Position numbers and translations under genes: made by a program. Positions 9,889 through 19,666 of a DNA stretch of 64,000 nt are shown piece after piece (position 1 is the stretch's first letter; each line of letters begins with the position of its first letter). The notes under the pieces are model-generated. The model saw nothing but the letters and a program-made list of their open reading frames with translations. It did no database searches and had not been told where the DNA came from. The DNA is from Geomonas diazotrophica (GTDB lineage Bacteria > Desulfobacterota > Desulfuromonadia > Geobacterales > Geobacteraceae): NCBI RefSeq assembly GCF_018919385.1, contig NZ_JAHLMF010000009.1, positions 101,607 through 165,606 of the forward strand, given 5' to 3'.

Positions 9889-10968
9889 TTATATCTCGAC
9901 CGGCCTCGGCACCTCGCTCTCCATTATGGGACGCGGGGTCAGACGATCAGGTACCTTCAAAACGGTGACGCCGGACGGCGGCTCGATCTCCGCGTAGAGT
10001 GGCCCGCTGCCGCGCTGATAGGTCTTCGAGAAGTGCATCGGCAACACGTACCTGGGACGCAAACGCTCCAGCAACATGTTGAACTGCGTGGTGCAGAGAT
10101 GGCGGGACACCCTCGCCTTTTTCGACTCGGACGCCAGGAAGGCACACTCGCACACCAGTAGCGTCACCCCTTCCAGCAGCCCCGCCAGCTTCGCGACGTT
10201 TTCCTCGGAATAGCCGATATCGGTGACGTAACCGATGCTGGCGGGCTCTTCGAACTTCCTGATGCGCTGGTACAAGAGGCCGGCGTCCGGCTCTACCCTC
10301 TCCTCGAGGCTCCCGCCACTTTCGCACGGGTACCTGACCGGGCTCCCCTCCAGCACGCCGTCACGGAACAGCCTCTCCATCTCCTTGAGCCACGCCCCCT
10401 TCTTCACCCCTGCCGCCGCCATGCGTTCGTCGTCGAGAAGGAAGGCCGCTCCCTCGTCTACCCGGTAGGCCACGACCGGGATGTGGTGCTCGCAATGCGT
10501 TCCGGTCACGGTAAGGTGCCGGTTGCAGTAGAGGACGCCGTTGCGCTCCCCCTCGGGGGTGGCGAGGAACGCTTCCGGACCGCTGTAGAGCGTGCTCGCG
10601 ACCCGTCCGCTCGCGCCCACCTCGTTGACCCTGAAATTTCCCCAGAAGGTGTCGGCGAGGTTCCAGTCGTAGCAGGCGAACTTGCTGGCCATGCGCCTGG
10701 AGAGACCGGGAGGGCCGAAGACGTCGATGGTGCGCGGCGAGGCGTGGCTGTGACGAATGACGCTGTCCATCCCCATGAAGTGGTCCATGTGGGCGTGGCT
10801 GATGAAAATGGCATCTATGGAGGTATAGACCCTCTTGGCAAGGTGATGCATCTTGCCGCAGTCGAAAAGGATCGCGCGACCGGTGGGACGCACACGGACC
10901 AGGAGCAGCGGGTCGTCGAACAGCCCCGCGAAGAAGGTAGGCTCGAGATAGCGGAAAGGTTTGGGCAT
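9889..10968 (-). CDS. RNase Z-like MBL-fold hydrolase
   Basis: 359-residue cytoplasmic metallo-beta-lactamase-fold protein. The HAHMDH motif (IFISHAHMDHFMGMDS) supplies four metal ligands, with further ligand candidates in ERNGVLYCNRHLTVTGTHCEHH, the Asp in YVTDIGYS, and the His in LPMHFSKTY. The layout is that of tRNase Z / elaC relatives, which trim tRNA 3' ends, although this length and the insertion between the motif and the second His are larger than in typical RNase Z, so substrate is uncertain. Start ATG at 10968 (MPKPFRYLEP) chosen because homology-like sequence begins there; no strong ribosome-binding site is visible. Divergent from the cupin gene. Confidence 0.75.
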   Translation of the reverse strand: MPKPFRYLEPTFFAGLFDDPLLLVRVRPTGRAILFDCGKMHHLAKRVYTSIDAIFISHAHMDHFMGMDSVIRHSHASPRTIDVFGPPGLSRRMASKFACYDWNLADTFWGNFRVNEVGASGRVASTLYSGPEAFLATPEGERNGVLYCNRHLTVTGTHCEHHIPVVAYRVDEGAAFLLDDERMAAAGVKKGAWLKEMERLFRDGVLEGSPVRYPCESGGSLEERVEPDAGLLYQRIRKFEEPASIGYVTDIGYSEENVAKLAGLLEGVTLLVCECAFLASESKKARVSRHLCTTQFNMLLERLRPRYVLPMHFSKTYQRGSGPLYAEIEPPSGVTVLKVPDRLTPRPIMESEVPRPVEI

Positions 10969-11080
10969 GCGCAGAATTTTACCATTAGATTGACCTGCAT
11001 CAATTGCAACACACTCTGTACGGGTTACAGTTCCTATCAAGAGAACAATCAAGCGAACTTAAAACATAAGGAGAAGGGAC

Positions 11081-11413
11081 ATGGCAGAGAAAAAGGGTGT
11101 AGCTCTGGGCGAGGCATTGAACCTGGTCAACCTGGCGGGCTATCAGGACGGTGCCGTGGTGAGCAGAACGGTCATAGACAAGCCGGTCGGCACCATCACC
11201 GCTTTCGCCTTCGACGCGGGTGAGGGCTTGAGCGAGCACACGGCCCCTTACGACGCTTTCGTGCAGGTGCTGGACGGCGAGGCGGAGATCAATATCGAAG
11301 GGACCGCGCACACGGTGTCTGCTGGCGAGATCATCATCATGCCCGCCAACAAGCCGCATTCGCTGCGCGCGGTGAAGCGCTTCAAGATGCTGCTGGTCAT
11401 GATAAGGGCTTAA
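11081..11413 (+). CDS. Cupin-domain protein
   Basis: 110-residue single-domain cupin. The conserved barrel motifs are visible: G(X)5HX3-type block GEGLSEHTAPYDAFVQVLDGEAEI and the second motif MPANKPHSLRA. Metal ligands would be the His and Glu residues of these blocks. Small cupins of this kind are often of unknown function or handle small sugars or polyols; no substrate can be named. Strong ribosome-binding site AAGGAGAAGG before the ATG. Single gene followed by a palindromic repeat. Confidence 0.82.
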   Translation: MAEKKGVALGEALNLVNLAGYQDGAVVSRTVIDKPVGTITAFAFDAGEGLSEHTAPYDAFVQVLDGEAEINIEGTAHTVSAGEIIIMPANKPHSLRAVKRFKMLLVMIRA

Positions 11414-11423
11414 AACTACCGAA

Positions 11424-11544
11424 GCAGTTACGCAAAGCTGAAAAAGAAAGAATCCGCGAAGAGCGCAAAGAATGATTTCCGGGGGGACCCGAAACTGCTT
11501 TCTTTGCGTATCTCGCGGATTTTTTGCGTTCTCTGCGTAACTGC
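11424..11544. repeat. Palindromic CGCAAAG-type intergenic repeat, second copy
   Basis: Outer arms GCAGTTACGCAAAG and CTCTGCGTAACTGC are inverted; inner arms AATCCGCGAAGAGCGCAAAGAA and TTCTTTGCGTATCTCGCGGATT are also inverted. About 120 bases directly after the cupin stop. Same motif family as 9759-9876. Confidence 0.6.
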
Positions 11545-11661
11545 GGTGCTTCGAGATGCTACTGGTGCCGAGCAGGGGCGTGTTGACGCTTTTGTTTGAC
11601 CCCACTTTCCCCTTGGGCTATGCTCACGTGAGCCAGAACAGCAACTTATCGGGACAGGGGC

Positions 11662-12531
11662 ATGACTATTTTCAACATGGATCAGTGGCGACAGCACGTC
11701 GCACTCGATGTCGGGACTGCAACCACTCGCATTGCCACCGGGAGCTGCGGGATGCTGGAACTTCCCTCCCGGATCGGATCCCGCAAAGCGCTGCGCGACG
11801 GCGTAATCGTCGACCCGGACGCGGCCTTCCGGATCCTGCAGCCGGTGATCGAACGGCGCCGTGTCTTCGGCATGGTGAAGCCGAGCATCCTCGGCTGCGC
11901 TCCCAGCGACGCCACCGCAGAGGAGCGCCAGTTGCTGATGGATTCCATCATGAAGGCAGGGGCTGCGGCGGTATCGATCATCCCGGAGCCGTTGGCCGCG
12001 GCCGTCGGCGCCAATCTCGACGTTTCTTCCCCGTATGCCCAGATGGTCGTCGACATAGGCGACGGCGTGACCGATTGCGCCGTGCTCCGTTCCGGAAAGG
12101 TCGTCGCGAGCTACGCCTTAAGGGGAGGCTGTTGCCGCATGCGGCAAGCCGTCGTGACGGCGGTCGAATCCGTGCAAAAGACCGTGCTGCACGAGGAGGA
12201 GGCGGACCTGCTGCTGCGCGGTTGCGGCACCAGCCGCCCCGAGGAACACGCCGCGGGAGCAACCGCCGCTGCCGCCCTGGTCCCGGTCCTCGAAGAGATT
12301 GCCGACGGCATCGACTCCTTCATCAGGGACCTGCCCAACGACATAGGGTGCGACGTCATCTACAGCGGCATCTGCCTTACCGGCGGCGGCGCGCTGATCC
12401 CGGGATTGCGGCGCCTCCTCGAGGAGCGTACCGGCGTCGGTGTCTGCACCGCGGTCAACCCGCGCGGCGCCGTGGTCGAAGGGGCGCGCGCCATCCTTCC
12501 GGTCGTCGTGATGCTGAACCGCTGGAAATAA
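11662..12531 (+). CDS. Divergent MreB-like actin-family protein
   Basis: 289-residue actin-fold ATPase. Phosphate-1 loop ALDVGTATTRIATG, phosphate-2 loop VVDIGDGVTDCAVL and adenosine motif ICLTGGGALIPGL are all present, as is the PEPLAAAVG block typical of MreB. It is about 55 residues shorter than standard MreB, so I treat it as a side branch rather than the main rod-shape protein. MreB-family filaments guide cell-wall synthesis or position other structures at the inner membrane. No mreC/mreD follow. Stands alone between two hairpin elements. Confidence 0.8.
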   Translation: MTIFNMDQWRQHVALDVGTATTRIATGSCGMLELPSRIGSRKALRDGVIVDPDAAFRILQPVIERRRVFGMVKPSILGCAPSDATAEERQLLMDSIMKAGAAAVSIIPEPLAAAVGANLDVSSPYAQMVVDIGDGVTDCAVLRSGKVVASYALRGGCCRMRQAVVTAVESVQKTVLHEEEADLLLRGCGTSRPEEHAAGATAAAALVPVLEEIADGIDSFIRDLPNDIGCDVIYSGICLTGGGALIPGLRRLLEERTGVGVCTAVNPRGAVVEGARAILPVVVMLNRWK

Positions 12532-12636
12532 CGGTGATGCAAATCCCCTTTGCCCCCCTTCGCAAAGGAGGGACGTTCATCAGCGTCGCTTCGTGAGCAA
12601 CAGCCCCACGTCCACCGGAATCCTCCAATGAACATA

Positions 12637-12674
12637 AAAAAGCCCCTGCCGACCGAGTCGACAGGGGCTTTTCA
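12637..12674. terminator. Bidirectional terminator between the MreB-like gene and hemB
   Basis: Inverted repeat AGCCCCTG / CAGGGGCT with A-run on the left and TTTTC on the right. It can end hemB transcripts (minus) and those from the MreB-like gene (plus). Confidence 0.8.
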
Positions 12675-12692
12675 TTTGCATCGGTGCTGCCG

Positions 12693-13712
12693 CTACCTGC
12701 AGCCGCAGCCGCAACGGCCGTTCAGCTCGGCCTCGTACCCCTTGCGCAAGAGCTTGGCCACTTCCTTGGAGTGGTAGGTGAGGATCAGGTCGGCGCCCGC
12801 CCTCTTGAAGGACATCATGGTCTCCATGACCACGCGGTCTTCGTCGATCCACCCCATCTTGGCGGCGGCCTTCACCATGCTGTACTCGCCGGAAACGTTG
12901 TACACGGCGGTGGGGAGGTTGAACTCGTTTCTCACCTCGCGCACGATGTCCAGGTAGGGGAGGCCCGGCTTGACCATCAGGATGTCGGCACCTTCCTCGA
13001 CGTCCATCCTCGCCTCGCGAATCGCCTCCAGCCTGTTGCCCGGATCCATCTGGTAGGAGCGGCGGTCACCGAACTGGGGGGTGGACTCGGCAGCCTCGCG
13101 GAACGGACCGTAGTATCCGGAGGCGTACTTGACCGCGTAGCTCATCAGCGGGATGTGGTTGAAGCCGTTGTTGTCCAGCGACTCGCGGATCGCGGCCACG
13201 CGGCCGTCCATCATGTCGGAGGGGGCGACCATGTCGGCGCCTGCCTGGGCGTGGGAAAGGGCTTCGCGGGCCAAAAGCTCCAGGGTCTCGTCGTTGTCCA
13301 CGTCGCCGTTCTTGATCACGCCGCAGTGGCCGTGGTCGGTGTACTCGCACATGCAGACGTCGGTGATGACGGCGAGCTTGGGCACGCTCTTCTTGATGGC
13401 GCGGATGGTCTCCTGGATGATGCCGGTCTCGGAGTAGGCGTCGCTCCCCATCGCGTCCTTCTGCTCAGGGATGCCGAACAGGATCACTGCCGGAACACCC
13501 AGCTCGTAAACCTCCTGGGCCTCCTCGACGATGTTCTCGATGGACTGCTGATAGATCCCCGGCATGGACGAGATCTCTTTCTTGATCCCCTTGCCGAAGG
13601 CGGAAAACATCGGGTAGATCAGGTCGTTGGCCGAGACGGATGTCTCCCTGACCATGTTTCTGAAGACTTCCTTGCCCCGAATTCGTCTCGCTCTGTACAC
13701 CGGGTAGAACAT
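12693..13712 (-). CDS. hemB: Porphobilinogen synthase (delta-aminolevulinic acid dehydratase)
   Basis: 339-residue cytoplasmic enzyme that condenses two 5-aminolevulinate to porphobilinogen. The zinc-site cysteines are in [14 protein letters not shown], the first Schiff-base Lys in [15 protein letters not shown], and the catalytic Lys in [11 protein letters not shown]. The chain ends in an unusual Cys-rich tail (GRCGCGCR) beyond the normal fold. Ribosome-binding site AAGGAG seven bases before the ATG. Last gene of the six-gene tetrapyrrole operon that starts at 19439; separated from cobA-hemD by about 100 bases containing a small GC hairpin. Confidence 0.97.
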   Translation of the reverse strand: MFYPVYRARRIRGKEVFRNMVRETSVSANDLIYPMFSAFGKGIKKEISSMPGIYQQSIENIVEEAQEVYELGVPAVILFGIPEQKDAMGSDAYSETGIIQETIRAIKKSVPKLAVITDVCMCEYTDHGHCGVIKNGDVDNDETLELLAREALSHAQAGADMVAPSDMMDGRVAAIRESLDNNGFNHIPLMSYAVKYASGYYGPFREAAESTPQFGDRRSYQMDPGNRLEAIREARMDVEEGADILMVKPGLPYLDIVREVRNEFNLPTAVYNVSGEYSMVKAAAKMGWIDEDRVVMETMMSFKRAGADLILTYHSKEVAKLLRKGYEAELNGRCGCGCR

Positions 13713-13812
13713 ACCATTTCTCCTTTTGCTTTTCTGTGGATAAGCTCTAAATCTTCCCCCTCCCTCGCCTTCCCCCTCCGGGGGAGGGGATGCAGGACGA
13801 GAGCGGGCGGGG

Positions 13813-15363
13813 TTAACTGCGAGAAGACGCGCTCCCGAAAAAGCGAATCATCTCCCGCGACAGGGCCTCAAGGGTGAACTCGGCGGGCTCCATGTGCACC
13901 TCCAGCCCGAGATCCCGACAGGTCTTGGAGGTGATCGGACCTATCGAGGCCACCTTCACCCCTTCCATGAGATGCAGGAACCTGTTTTCCCCGAGGATGC
14001 GGGCGAGGTTGTGGACCGTGGACGAGGAGGTGAAGGTGGCGCAGTCGACGCGCTTCTCCTCCAGGGCCTGCAACGCCTCTTCCGGGATGCTCGTAGGGGT
14101 GTGGTTGGCGTAGGTCACCGGGGCGATCACCTGTGCCCCCAGGTGTCCCAGTTCCTCCGGAATCACTTCGCGGGCGCGGTCCCCTTTCGGGAAGAGCACC
14201 CACTTGCCGTTCATGTCCAGCTCGGAGAAAGCGGCCACCACCCCCTCGGCCTTGTAGTCGGCGGGGATGAGGTCGGGCCGGATCCCGTAGGGAGCAAGCG
14301 CCGCGGCGGTCTTCGGGCCGACGGCGCAGACGCGGCAGCGGCCCAGGGCCCGACTGTCGAGGCCGTGCTTGGCGAGCCTGGCGAAGAAGTATTTGACCGC
14401 GTTGTAAGAGGTGAAGACGACCCAGTGGAAGCTGTCCAGTGCGTCGATGGCCTCGTCGAGAGCGGCGTAGCTCTCCGGCGGCGCGATCTCGATGGTCGGG
14501 CAGCAGTAGGCGCGGGCTCCCAACTGCTCCAGCATCGAGGTGAATTCTCCGGCCTGGTCGGCGCCGCGGGTGACCAGGACCGAGTTCCCGAAGAGCGGGC
14601 GGTTGTCGAACCAGCGCAGCGTTTCACGGAGGTTCACCACTTCGCCGACCACGGTGATGGCGGGAGCCTTGAAGCCCGCGGTCCGCGCCTTTTCCGCGAT
14701 GTCGGCCAACGTACCGACCAGCACCTCCTGCTCCGGGCGCGTCCCCCAGCGGATCAGCGCCACCGGCGTTTCCGGCGCCCGTCCATGATCCATGAGGCTC
14801 CGCGCGATGTGCGGCAGGTTGGTGACGCCCATGTAGAAGACCACGGTGCCGCTCCCCAGCGAGAGTCCTTCCCAGTCGATCTCCGAGGAGGCCTTCCCTT
14901 TCTTCTCATGCCCGGTTACGAAGGCGACCGAGGTGGTCACGCCGCGGTGGGTAAGCGGGATCCCCGCGTAGCTGGTGGCGCCGACCGCCGCGGTGATGCC
15001 CGGCACGATCTCGAAGGGGATCCCCTGCGCGACCAGCGCCTCGCACTCCTCGCCGCCGCGGCCGAAGATGAAGGAGTCTCCCCCCTTGAGCCGCGCCACC
15101 ACCTTGCCGGAGAGGGCCTTTTGCACCAGCAGGTCGTTGATCTGGCTCTGCTCGCGGTTGTGTTCGCCGCCTACCTTGCCGGCGTAGATCAGCTCCGCCC
15201 CCTTGGGAGCGAGCCGCAGCAGCTCGTCGTTGGCCAGATAGTCGTACATCACCACCTGCGCCTTGGCCAGGCAGTCCCGTCCCTTCACCGTGATCAGCCC
15301 GGGATCACCGGGACCCGCGCCGATCAGGTAGACGTAGCCTTTCTTTGTCGTTTCAGCGGTCAT
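13813..15363 (-). CDS. cobA-hemD: Uroporphyrinogen-III C-methyltransferase / uroporphyrinogen-III synthase fusion
   Basis: 516-residue bifunctional protein. The N-terminal half (about 1-250) is a SAM-dependent methyltransferase ([52 protein letters not shown]). It makes precorrin-2. The C-terminal half (about 260-516) is HemD, which closes hydroxymethylbilane to uroporphyrinogen III ([27 protein letters not shown]). The fusion couples both steps at the heme/siroheme/B12 branch point and is usual in this group of bacteria. Start at the ATG 15363 is preferred over a TTG 39 bases upstream because the SAM domain begins there ([17 protein letters not shown]). Upstream gene is hemC. Confidence 0.95.
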   Translation of the reverse strand: MTAETTKKGYVYLIGAGPGDPGLITVKGRDCLAKAQVVMYDYLANDELLRLAPKGAELIYAGKVGGEHNREQSQINDLLVQKALSGKVVARLKGGDSFIFGRGGEECEALVAQGIPFEIVPGITAAVGATSYAGIPLTHRGVTTSVAFVTGHEKKGKASSEIDWEGLSLGSGTVVFYMGVTNLPHIARSLMDHGRAPETPVALIRWGTRPEQEVLVGTLADIAEKARTAGFKAPAITVVGEVVNLRETLRWFDNRPLFGNSVLVTRGADQAGEFTSMLEQLGARAYCCPTIEIAPPESYAALDEAIDALDSFHWVVFTSYNAVKYFFARLAKHGLDSRALGRCRVCAVGPKTAAALAPYGIRPDLIPADYKAEGVVAAFSELDMNGKWVLFPKGDRAREVIPEELGHLGAQVIAPVTYANHTPTSIPEEALQALEEKRVDCATFTSSSTVHNLARILGENRFLHLMEGVKVASIGPITSKTCRDLGLEVHMEPAEFTLEALSREMIRFFGSASSRS

Positions 15364-15437
15364 CTCGCACCAGGAAAAGAGAGTGTCGTGCGCAAAAGGC
15401 AAAAGGCTAAGGTAGAACCGTTAGCCTTTAAAGCAAA

Positions 15438-15548
15438 CCCACCTTCGCCAAGGCTACGGTGGGTAGGCTGATAATCTTCGCGCTAAGAGCTTCGGCCGAC
15501 AGGGATCACTGCGACGGGACCTGTCCACCGAAGCCTTGGCGAAGGTGG
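15438..15548. repeat. Inverted-repeat element between hemC and cobA-hemD
   Basis: A left arm CCCACCTTCGCCAAGGCTAC with its own GGTGGG closing, and a right arm CACCGAAGCCTTGGCGAAGG in opposite orientation, about 60 bases apart. The right arm touches the hemC stop codon. The CTTCGCCAAGGCTACGG core is a recurrent intergenic palindrome in many bacterial genomes, from memory. Confidence 0.7.
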
Positions 15549-15549
15549 A

Positions 15550-16506
15550 TTATACCGGGATTTCCTTCTCCCGGGAGACTTCACGCTGGTACACCTCGGC
15601 GAGGATGGCGTGGCCACCTTCGGAGAGGAGCTGCTCGGCAAGCTTCACGCCCAGCTTCTCGCAGTCGTCGGCGGGGCCGCTAACCACACCCTTCACGGAA
15701 ACCTTGCCGTCCACCGAGGCGATGAAACCGGTCAGCTTCAGCTCGTTGCCGGTCACTTCGCCGTAGGCGGCGATGGGGACCTGGCAACCGCCCTCGCAGC
15801 GCCAGAGCAGGGCACGCTCTGCACGCACGGCGCGGCTGGTGTCCGGGTGGTTGAAGAAGGAGATGGCGTCCTTCACATCCTCGTTGGAAAGGTTGCACTC
15901 GATGCCCAGCGCCCCCTGGCCGATGGCCGGCAGGGAAAGGTCGGTCGGCAGGAGCTCGGTGATCTGGTCGGCGAAGCCCAGGCGGTTCAGGCCGGCGGCA
16001 GCCAGGATGACGGCGTCGAGCCCCTCGGTCTCCAGCTTGTCCATGCGGGTCTGCACGTTGCCGCGGATGATGACCATCTCCAGGTCGGGGCGGACTTTCA
16101 GCAGCTGCGCCTGGCGGCGAAGCGCGGAGGTGCCGATGCGGGCGCCCTGCGGCAGGTCGAGGAACTTGACGTTACGGGAGATGACGGCGTCGCGGGGGTC
16201 TTCGCGCTCGGTGATGCAGTAAAGGCCAAGCCCTTCCGGGAACTCGGTCGGCACGTCCTTCATGCTGTGCACCGCGATGTCGATCTCGCCGCGCAGCATC
16301 GCTTCCTCGATCTCCTTGACGAAGAGCCCCTTGCCACCGACCTGTGCCAGCGGCACGTCGAGGATCTTGTCACCGATGGTCTTGATCTTCTTGAGGGTGA
16401 CGGTCATGTCGGGATAGCGTTTTTCCAGCTCGGACTTGACCCAGTTTGCCTGCCAGAGTGCGAGCTGGCTCGCGCGGGTTCCTATTCTCAGCTCTTTCAG
16501 CGCCAT
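15550..16506 (-). CDS. hemC: Hydroxymethylbilane synthase (porphobilinogen deaminase)
   Basis: 318-residue cytoplasmic enzyme that polymerises four porphobilinogens into hydroxymethylbilane using a dipyrromethane cofactor. Conserved blocks IGTRASQLALWQANWV, HSMKDVPTEFPEGL (catalytic Asp), GTSALRRQAQLL, and the cofactor-binding Cys in LLWRCEGGCQVPIAAY. Start at the ATG 16506 with AAGGAG six bases upstream; an ATG six bases further out lacks that spacing. Third from last gene of the hem operon, followed by the inverted-repeat element. Confidence 0.97.
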   Translation of the reverse strand: MALKELRIGTRASQLALWQANWVKSELEKRYPDMTVTLKKIKTIGDKILDVPLAQVGGKGLFVKEIEEAMLRGEIDIAVHSMKDVPTEFPEGLGLYCITEREDPRDAVISRNVKFLDLPQGARIGTSALRRQAQLLKVRPDLEMVIIRGNVQTRMDKLETEGLDAVILAAAGLNRLGFADQITELLPTDLSLPAIGQGALGIECNLSNEDVKDAISFFNHPDTSRAVRAERALLWRCEGGCQVPIAAYGEVTGNELKLTGFIASVDGKVSVKGVVSGPADDCEKLGVKLAEQLLSEGGHAILAEVYQREVSREKEIPV

Positions 16507-16558
16507 GTACATCTCCTTTATATTTTGATCATTTCGAGATTGTCGAATCGGTTTCCGC

Positions 16559-16606
16559 TTAACCTTAACCTTAACCTTAACCTTAACCTTAACCTTAACC
16601 TTAACC
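16559..16606. repeat. Hexamer tandem repeat (TTAACC)8
   Basis: Eight perfect copies of TTAACC (GGTTAA in the direction of operon transcription) in the 112-base gap between hemA and hemC. A slippage-prone microsatellite placed 13 bases from the hemA stop. Confidence 0.9.
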
Positions 16607-16618
16607 TCAGCCTGCCTC

Positions 16619-17920
16619 TCAGTCTTCCAGCTCCATCATGCTTTCCTGCTGCTCGCCGGTCTCCAGGTCGAAGAGGTGGCGCAGGGCATCGACGTAGAGA
16701 TCGTTGCGGCTCCCCTGGTCGGTCCTCTTCAAAAGACTGGTCGGATGATGCAGCAGCTTGTTCATGATGGCGTTGGTCAAGGCATCCATCTTCTTGTCCG
16801 CGCCGGGAGGGATGTCCTTCCAGTTGGACAGGGTCTTTGCCAGCTCCGCCTTCCTGATCTCGTCGAAGTGGCTCCTGAGGGCCACGATGGTCGGGGTCAC
16901 GTCCAGCGAGGAGAGCCACTTGAAGAACTGGCCGATCTCCTGCTCGACGATCGCCTCGGCCTTGGCGGCCTCGATCTTGCGCTGCTCAAGGTTGGTGGCC
17001 ACCACGCCGTTCAGGTCGTCGACGGTGTAGAGATAACAGTTCTCCACGTCGTTCACCTTGGGGTCGATGTCGCGCGGCACGGCGATGTCGATGAAGAACA
17101 TCGGCTTCAGCTTGCGGCGGCGCAACACCTCCTCCATGTCCTTTTCGTGGATGATGAAGTGCGGCGCTCCGGTGGAGGAGAGGATGATGTCCGCCTTGGG
17201 GAGATGGTCCATCAGGGCTTCGAAGTGGACCGGCTTGGCATCGAACTCCTCGGCCAGCTTTTCGGCGCGCTCGTAGGTACGGTTGGTGACCATGACGCCG
17301 CGCACGCCGACGTTGATGAAGTGCTTGGCGGCCAGTTCGCACATCTCGCCGGCACCGATCAGAAGGACCGTCTTGTCGGAGAGCTCGCCGAAGATCTTCT
17401 TCGCCAGTTCCACCGCGGCAAAGGCGACGGAGACCGCGGAGGAGGCGATCTTGGTCTCGGTCCTCACCCTCTTGGCGACGGAGAAGGCCTTGTGCAGGAA
17501 GCGGTTCAGGATGACGCCGGAGCTCTTGAACTCCGCGGCGTAACCGTAGGATGTCTTGATCTGGCCGAGGATCTGCGGCTCGCCGACCACCATGGAGTCC
17601 AGGCTGGAGGCGACGCGGAATACGTGGCGGGTAGCCTCCTCCCCGTGGTAGCTGTAGAGGTGTTTCTCGAGCGTCTCCAGCGGGAAGTTGTGGTAATCGG
17701 CGAGGAAACGCTTCAGGCGGGCCATGCCGCCGGCGACGTCGCGGGTGGTGGCGTAGATCTCCACGCGGTTGCAGGTGGAAACGATCACGGCCTCGGTGAT
17801 GTCGGGGAGCGCCACGAGGGCGTTGAGAGGCTTCTCCATCTGGGTAGGGGAGAATGCAACCTTTTCCCGGATTTCAACTGCGGCAGTTTTATGCGAAAGC
17901 CCGACCACAATAATGTTCAT
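16619..17920 (-). CDS. hemA: Glutamyl-tRNA reductase
   Basis: 433-residue enzyme that reduces glutamyl-tRNA(Glu) to glutamate-1-semialdehyde, the first committed step of C5 heme synthesis. Catalytic Cys lies in [11 protein letters not shown]; the NADPH domain has the loop [16 protein letters not shown]; a C-terminal dimerisation helix bundle ends in a glutamate-rich tail. N-terminal [20 protein letters not shown] is typical. An AGGGA precedes the ATG. Lies 32 bases after the HemX/CcsA-like gene in the operon. Confidence 0.97.
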   Translation of the reverse strand: MNIIVVGLSHKTAAVEIREKVAFSPTQMEKPLNALVALPDITEAVIVSTCNRVEIYATTRDVAGGMARLKRFLADYHNFPLETLEKHLYSYHGEEATRHVFRVASSLDSMVVGEPQILGQIKTSYGYAAEFKSSGVILNRFLHKAFSVAKRVRTETKIASSAVSVAFAAVELAKKIFGELSDKTVLLIGAGEMCELAAKHFINVGVRGVMVTNRTYERAEKLAEEFDAKPVHFEALMDHLPKADIILSSTGAPHFIIHEKDMEEVLRRRKLKPMFFIDIAVPRDIDPKVNDVENCYLYTVDDLNGVVATNLEQRKIEAAKAEAIVEQEIGQFFKWLSSLDVTPTIVALRSHFDEIRKAELAKTLSNWKDIPPGADKKMDALTNAIMNKLLHHPTSLLKRTDQGSRNDLYVDALRHLFDLETGEQQESMMELED

Positions 17921-17952
17921 AACAATCCCTGCCCCTTCTGGGGAAATCCCTC

Positions 17953-18768
17953 TTACTTGTAGCTGTGCAGCCCCGGCAGCAACAGGTTAACGCCGAGGAA
18001 GGTGAAGAGCATGATGACGAAGCCGAAGATGGAGAGCATCGCGGCTTTCCGGCCGCGCCAGCCGGTGGTGAGCCTGCCGTGCAGCAACGCGGCGTAGATG
18101 AACCAGGTGATCAGCGACCAGGTCTCCTTGGGATCCCAGCTCCAGTAGGTTCCCCAAGCCGTCTCCGCCCAGATGGCGCCGGAGATGATGGCAAAGGTGA
18201 GCAGCGGGAACCCGAAGGTGAGGCAGCGGTAGCTGATGTCGTCCAGGATGTCCAGCGACGGAAGCTTCTGGAACATGGAGCCCAGCCGACGCGTCTTCAA
18301 AAAGTGCGACTGGATCAGGTACATGATGCTGACGCCGAAGGAGATGGCAAAAGCGGCATAGCCCAGGAACGCCATGATGGTATGAACGGCGAGCCACTTA
18401 CTCTTGAGAGCCGGGTTCAAGGGCGGAATCACGGTGGAGAAGGAGGCCGAGATGGCCATGATCAGGAGCGCCAGCGGCATCATGAAGGAGCCGAGTATGC
18501 TGATCTTGTAACGCCTTTCCAGCAGCAGGAAGATGCCGACCACGGAGAGACTGAAGAAGGAAAGCGATTCGTGCAGGTTGGTGATCGGGGTGTGACCCGC
18601 CTCGAGGAAGCGGTTGAGGGTGAAGCCGCAATGGACGAGGAAGCCGACCAGGGCGAGCCAAAGGCCGGTTTTCCCGAGGGATTCCTTCGGCTTGAGCAAG
18701 TAGATCAGGTAGACGGCGGTGACGACCGCGTAGATGACCAGGGTGCTGTTGAAGAGCAAGGCGTTCAT
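17953..18768 (-). CDS. HemX/CcsA-like cytochrome c assembly membrane protein
   Basis: 271-residue inner-membrane protein with about eight hydrophobic segments and the heme-handling WWD-type stretch [19 protein letters not shown] plus conserved histidines ([26 protein letters not shown]). Proteins of this family carry or present heme for cytochrome c maturation (CcsA/CcsB) or modulate HemA (HemX in Bacillus, also next to hemA). Which role applies here is open; position directly before hemA favours HemX nomenclature. The ATG overlaps the stop of the upstream gene by four bases. Confidence 0.85.
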   Translation of the reverse strand: MNALLFNSTLVIYAVVTAVYLIYLLKPKESLGKTGLWLALVGFLVHCGFTLNRFLEAGHTPITNLHESLSFFSLSVVGIFLLLERRYKISILGSFMMPLALLIMAISASFSTVIPPLNPALKSKWLAVHTIMAFLGYAAFAISFGVSIMYLIQSHFLKTRRLGSMFQKLPSLDILDDISYRCLTFGFPLLTFAIISGAIWAETAWGTYWSWDPKETWSLITWFIYAALLHGRLTTGWRGRKAAMLSIFGFVIMLFTFLGVNLLLPGLHSYK

Positions 18769-19439
18769 GAAGGGTCCTCTTTTCCTGCCCCTACCGAGCC
18801 CGGTGCGGCCCCGGCAGCGGAGAGCTTCAGGAGTATCTGGTCTATGGCATCTCTCTGCCCGTTTTTGATTAGCGCGGGGATGTCCAGCGCGGCTAGCTCG
18901 GCAAAAACCGTGTCATTGTATGCGTTCCCCGCCTTTTCAGTCAATAGCTTTTCACGGACGGCACTTAAAAGGGCGACGGCCTCACCGTATTCAGGACCGA
19001 ACTGGGGCCTCAGTCGGTCGACGATCGTTTTTGACAGAGAAGGACTGGCACCGCCGGTCGAGACGGTGATCAGCAGGTCGCCCTGTTCGAGAACGGCTGG
19101 TGTAACGAAGTCGCCGTCGTCCGGAAGATCCACGCAGTCGACCAGGATGTTCAGTTCCCGCGCATCCCGGGCCACCTCGCGATTGACGGCGGGGTCGCCG
19201 GTAGCGGCAAAAGCGAGTGTGGCACCGGCGAGATCGCCGGACCGGTACCCCCGGGGCAGGTGCATGACGCGCCCCTGCGCGGCGAGAGCGGCCAGCGACT
19301 CCTCGACACCCGGGGCCACCACGGTGACGCACGCTCCTGCCGCGACAAGCCGGGCCGCTTTGCGGGCCGCCACCTTGCCTCCGCCCACCACTACGACCAG
19401 GCGCCCCCCAAGGTTCAGGTTTATCGGGTAATGACGCAC
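18765..19439 (-). CDS. Precorrin-2 dehydrogenase / sirohydrochlorin ferrochelatase (CysG N-domain, Met8p type)
   Basis: About 224 residues. NAD-binding motif VVVVGGGKVAARKAARLVAAGA, then FAATGDPAVNREVARDAREL and the conserved block LITVSTGGASPSLSKTIVDRLR. It oxidises precorrin-2 to sirohydrochlorin and may insert iron to give siroheme. Working with the CobA domain downstream it completes the siroheme branch inside the heme operon. Start: the sequence is open to 19484, but family members begin at (M)RHYPINLNL, matched by GTG 19439 with AGGGAG five bases before it. First gene of the tetrapyrrole operon; promoter expected in 19440-19600. Confidence 0.88.
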   Translation of the reverse strand: MRHYPINLNLGGRLVVVVGGGKVAARKAARLVAAGACVTVVAPGVEESLAALAAQGRVMHLPRGYRSGDLAGATLAFAATGDPAVNREVARDARELNILVDCVDLPDDGDFVTPAVLEQGDLLITVSTGGASPSLSKTIVDRLRPQFGPEYGEAVALLSAVREKLLTEKAGNAYNDTVFAELAALDIPALIKNGQRDAIDQILLKLSAAGAAPGSVGAGKEDPS

Positions 19440-19605
19440 GAGCACTCCCTGGCCGCCCCGCGAGGCACGCGGGATAGTATCCAATCAGGGCGGGGCGGCC
19501 GCCCCAATATGACCCCATCCCATCGCCCTGTCAATGCTGAATACATCAACGATGCAGAGGGGTTTGCAGACTTTAGTTGCCTCTCACCGAAGGGGCATTT
19601 ACTCC

Positions 19606-19633
19606 TTGCTTTTTTCATCGGCTCATTTATAGT
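19606..19633 (+). promoter_or_regulatory. Probable sigma70 promoter of trxA
   Basis: TTGCTT and TATAGT boxes separated by 16 bases, ending 33 bases before the trxA ATG in an AT-rich stretch. Confidence 0.5.
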
Positions 19634-19666
19634 AGAACTCACTTTTTTATTAAAGGAGAAGGTTCC

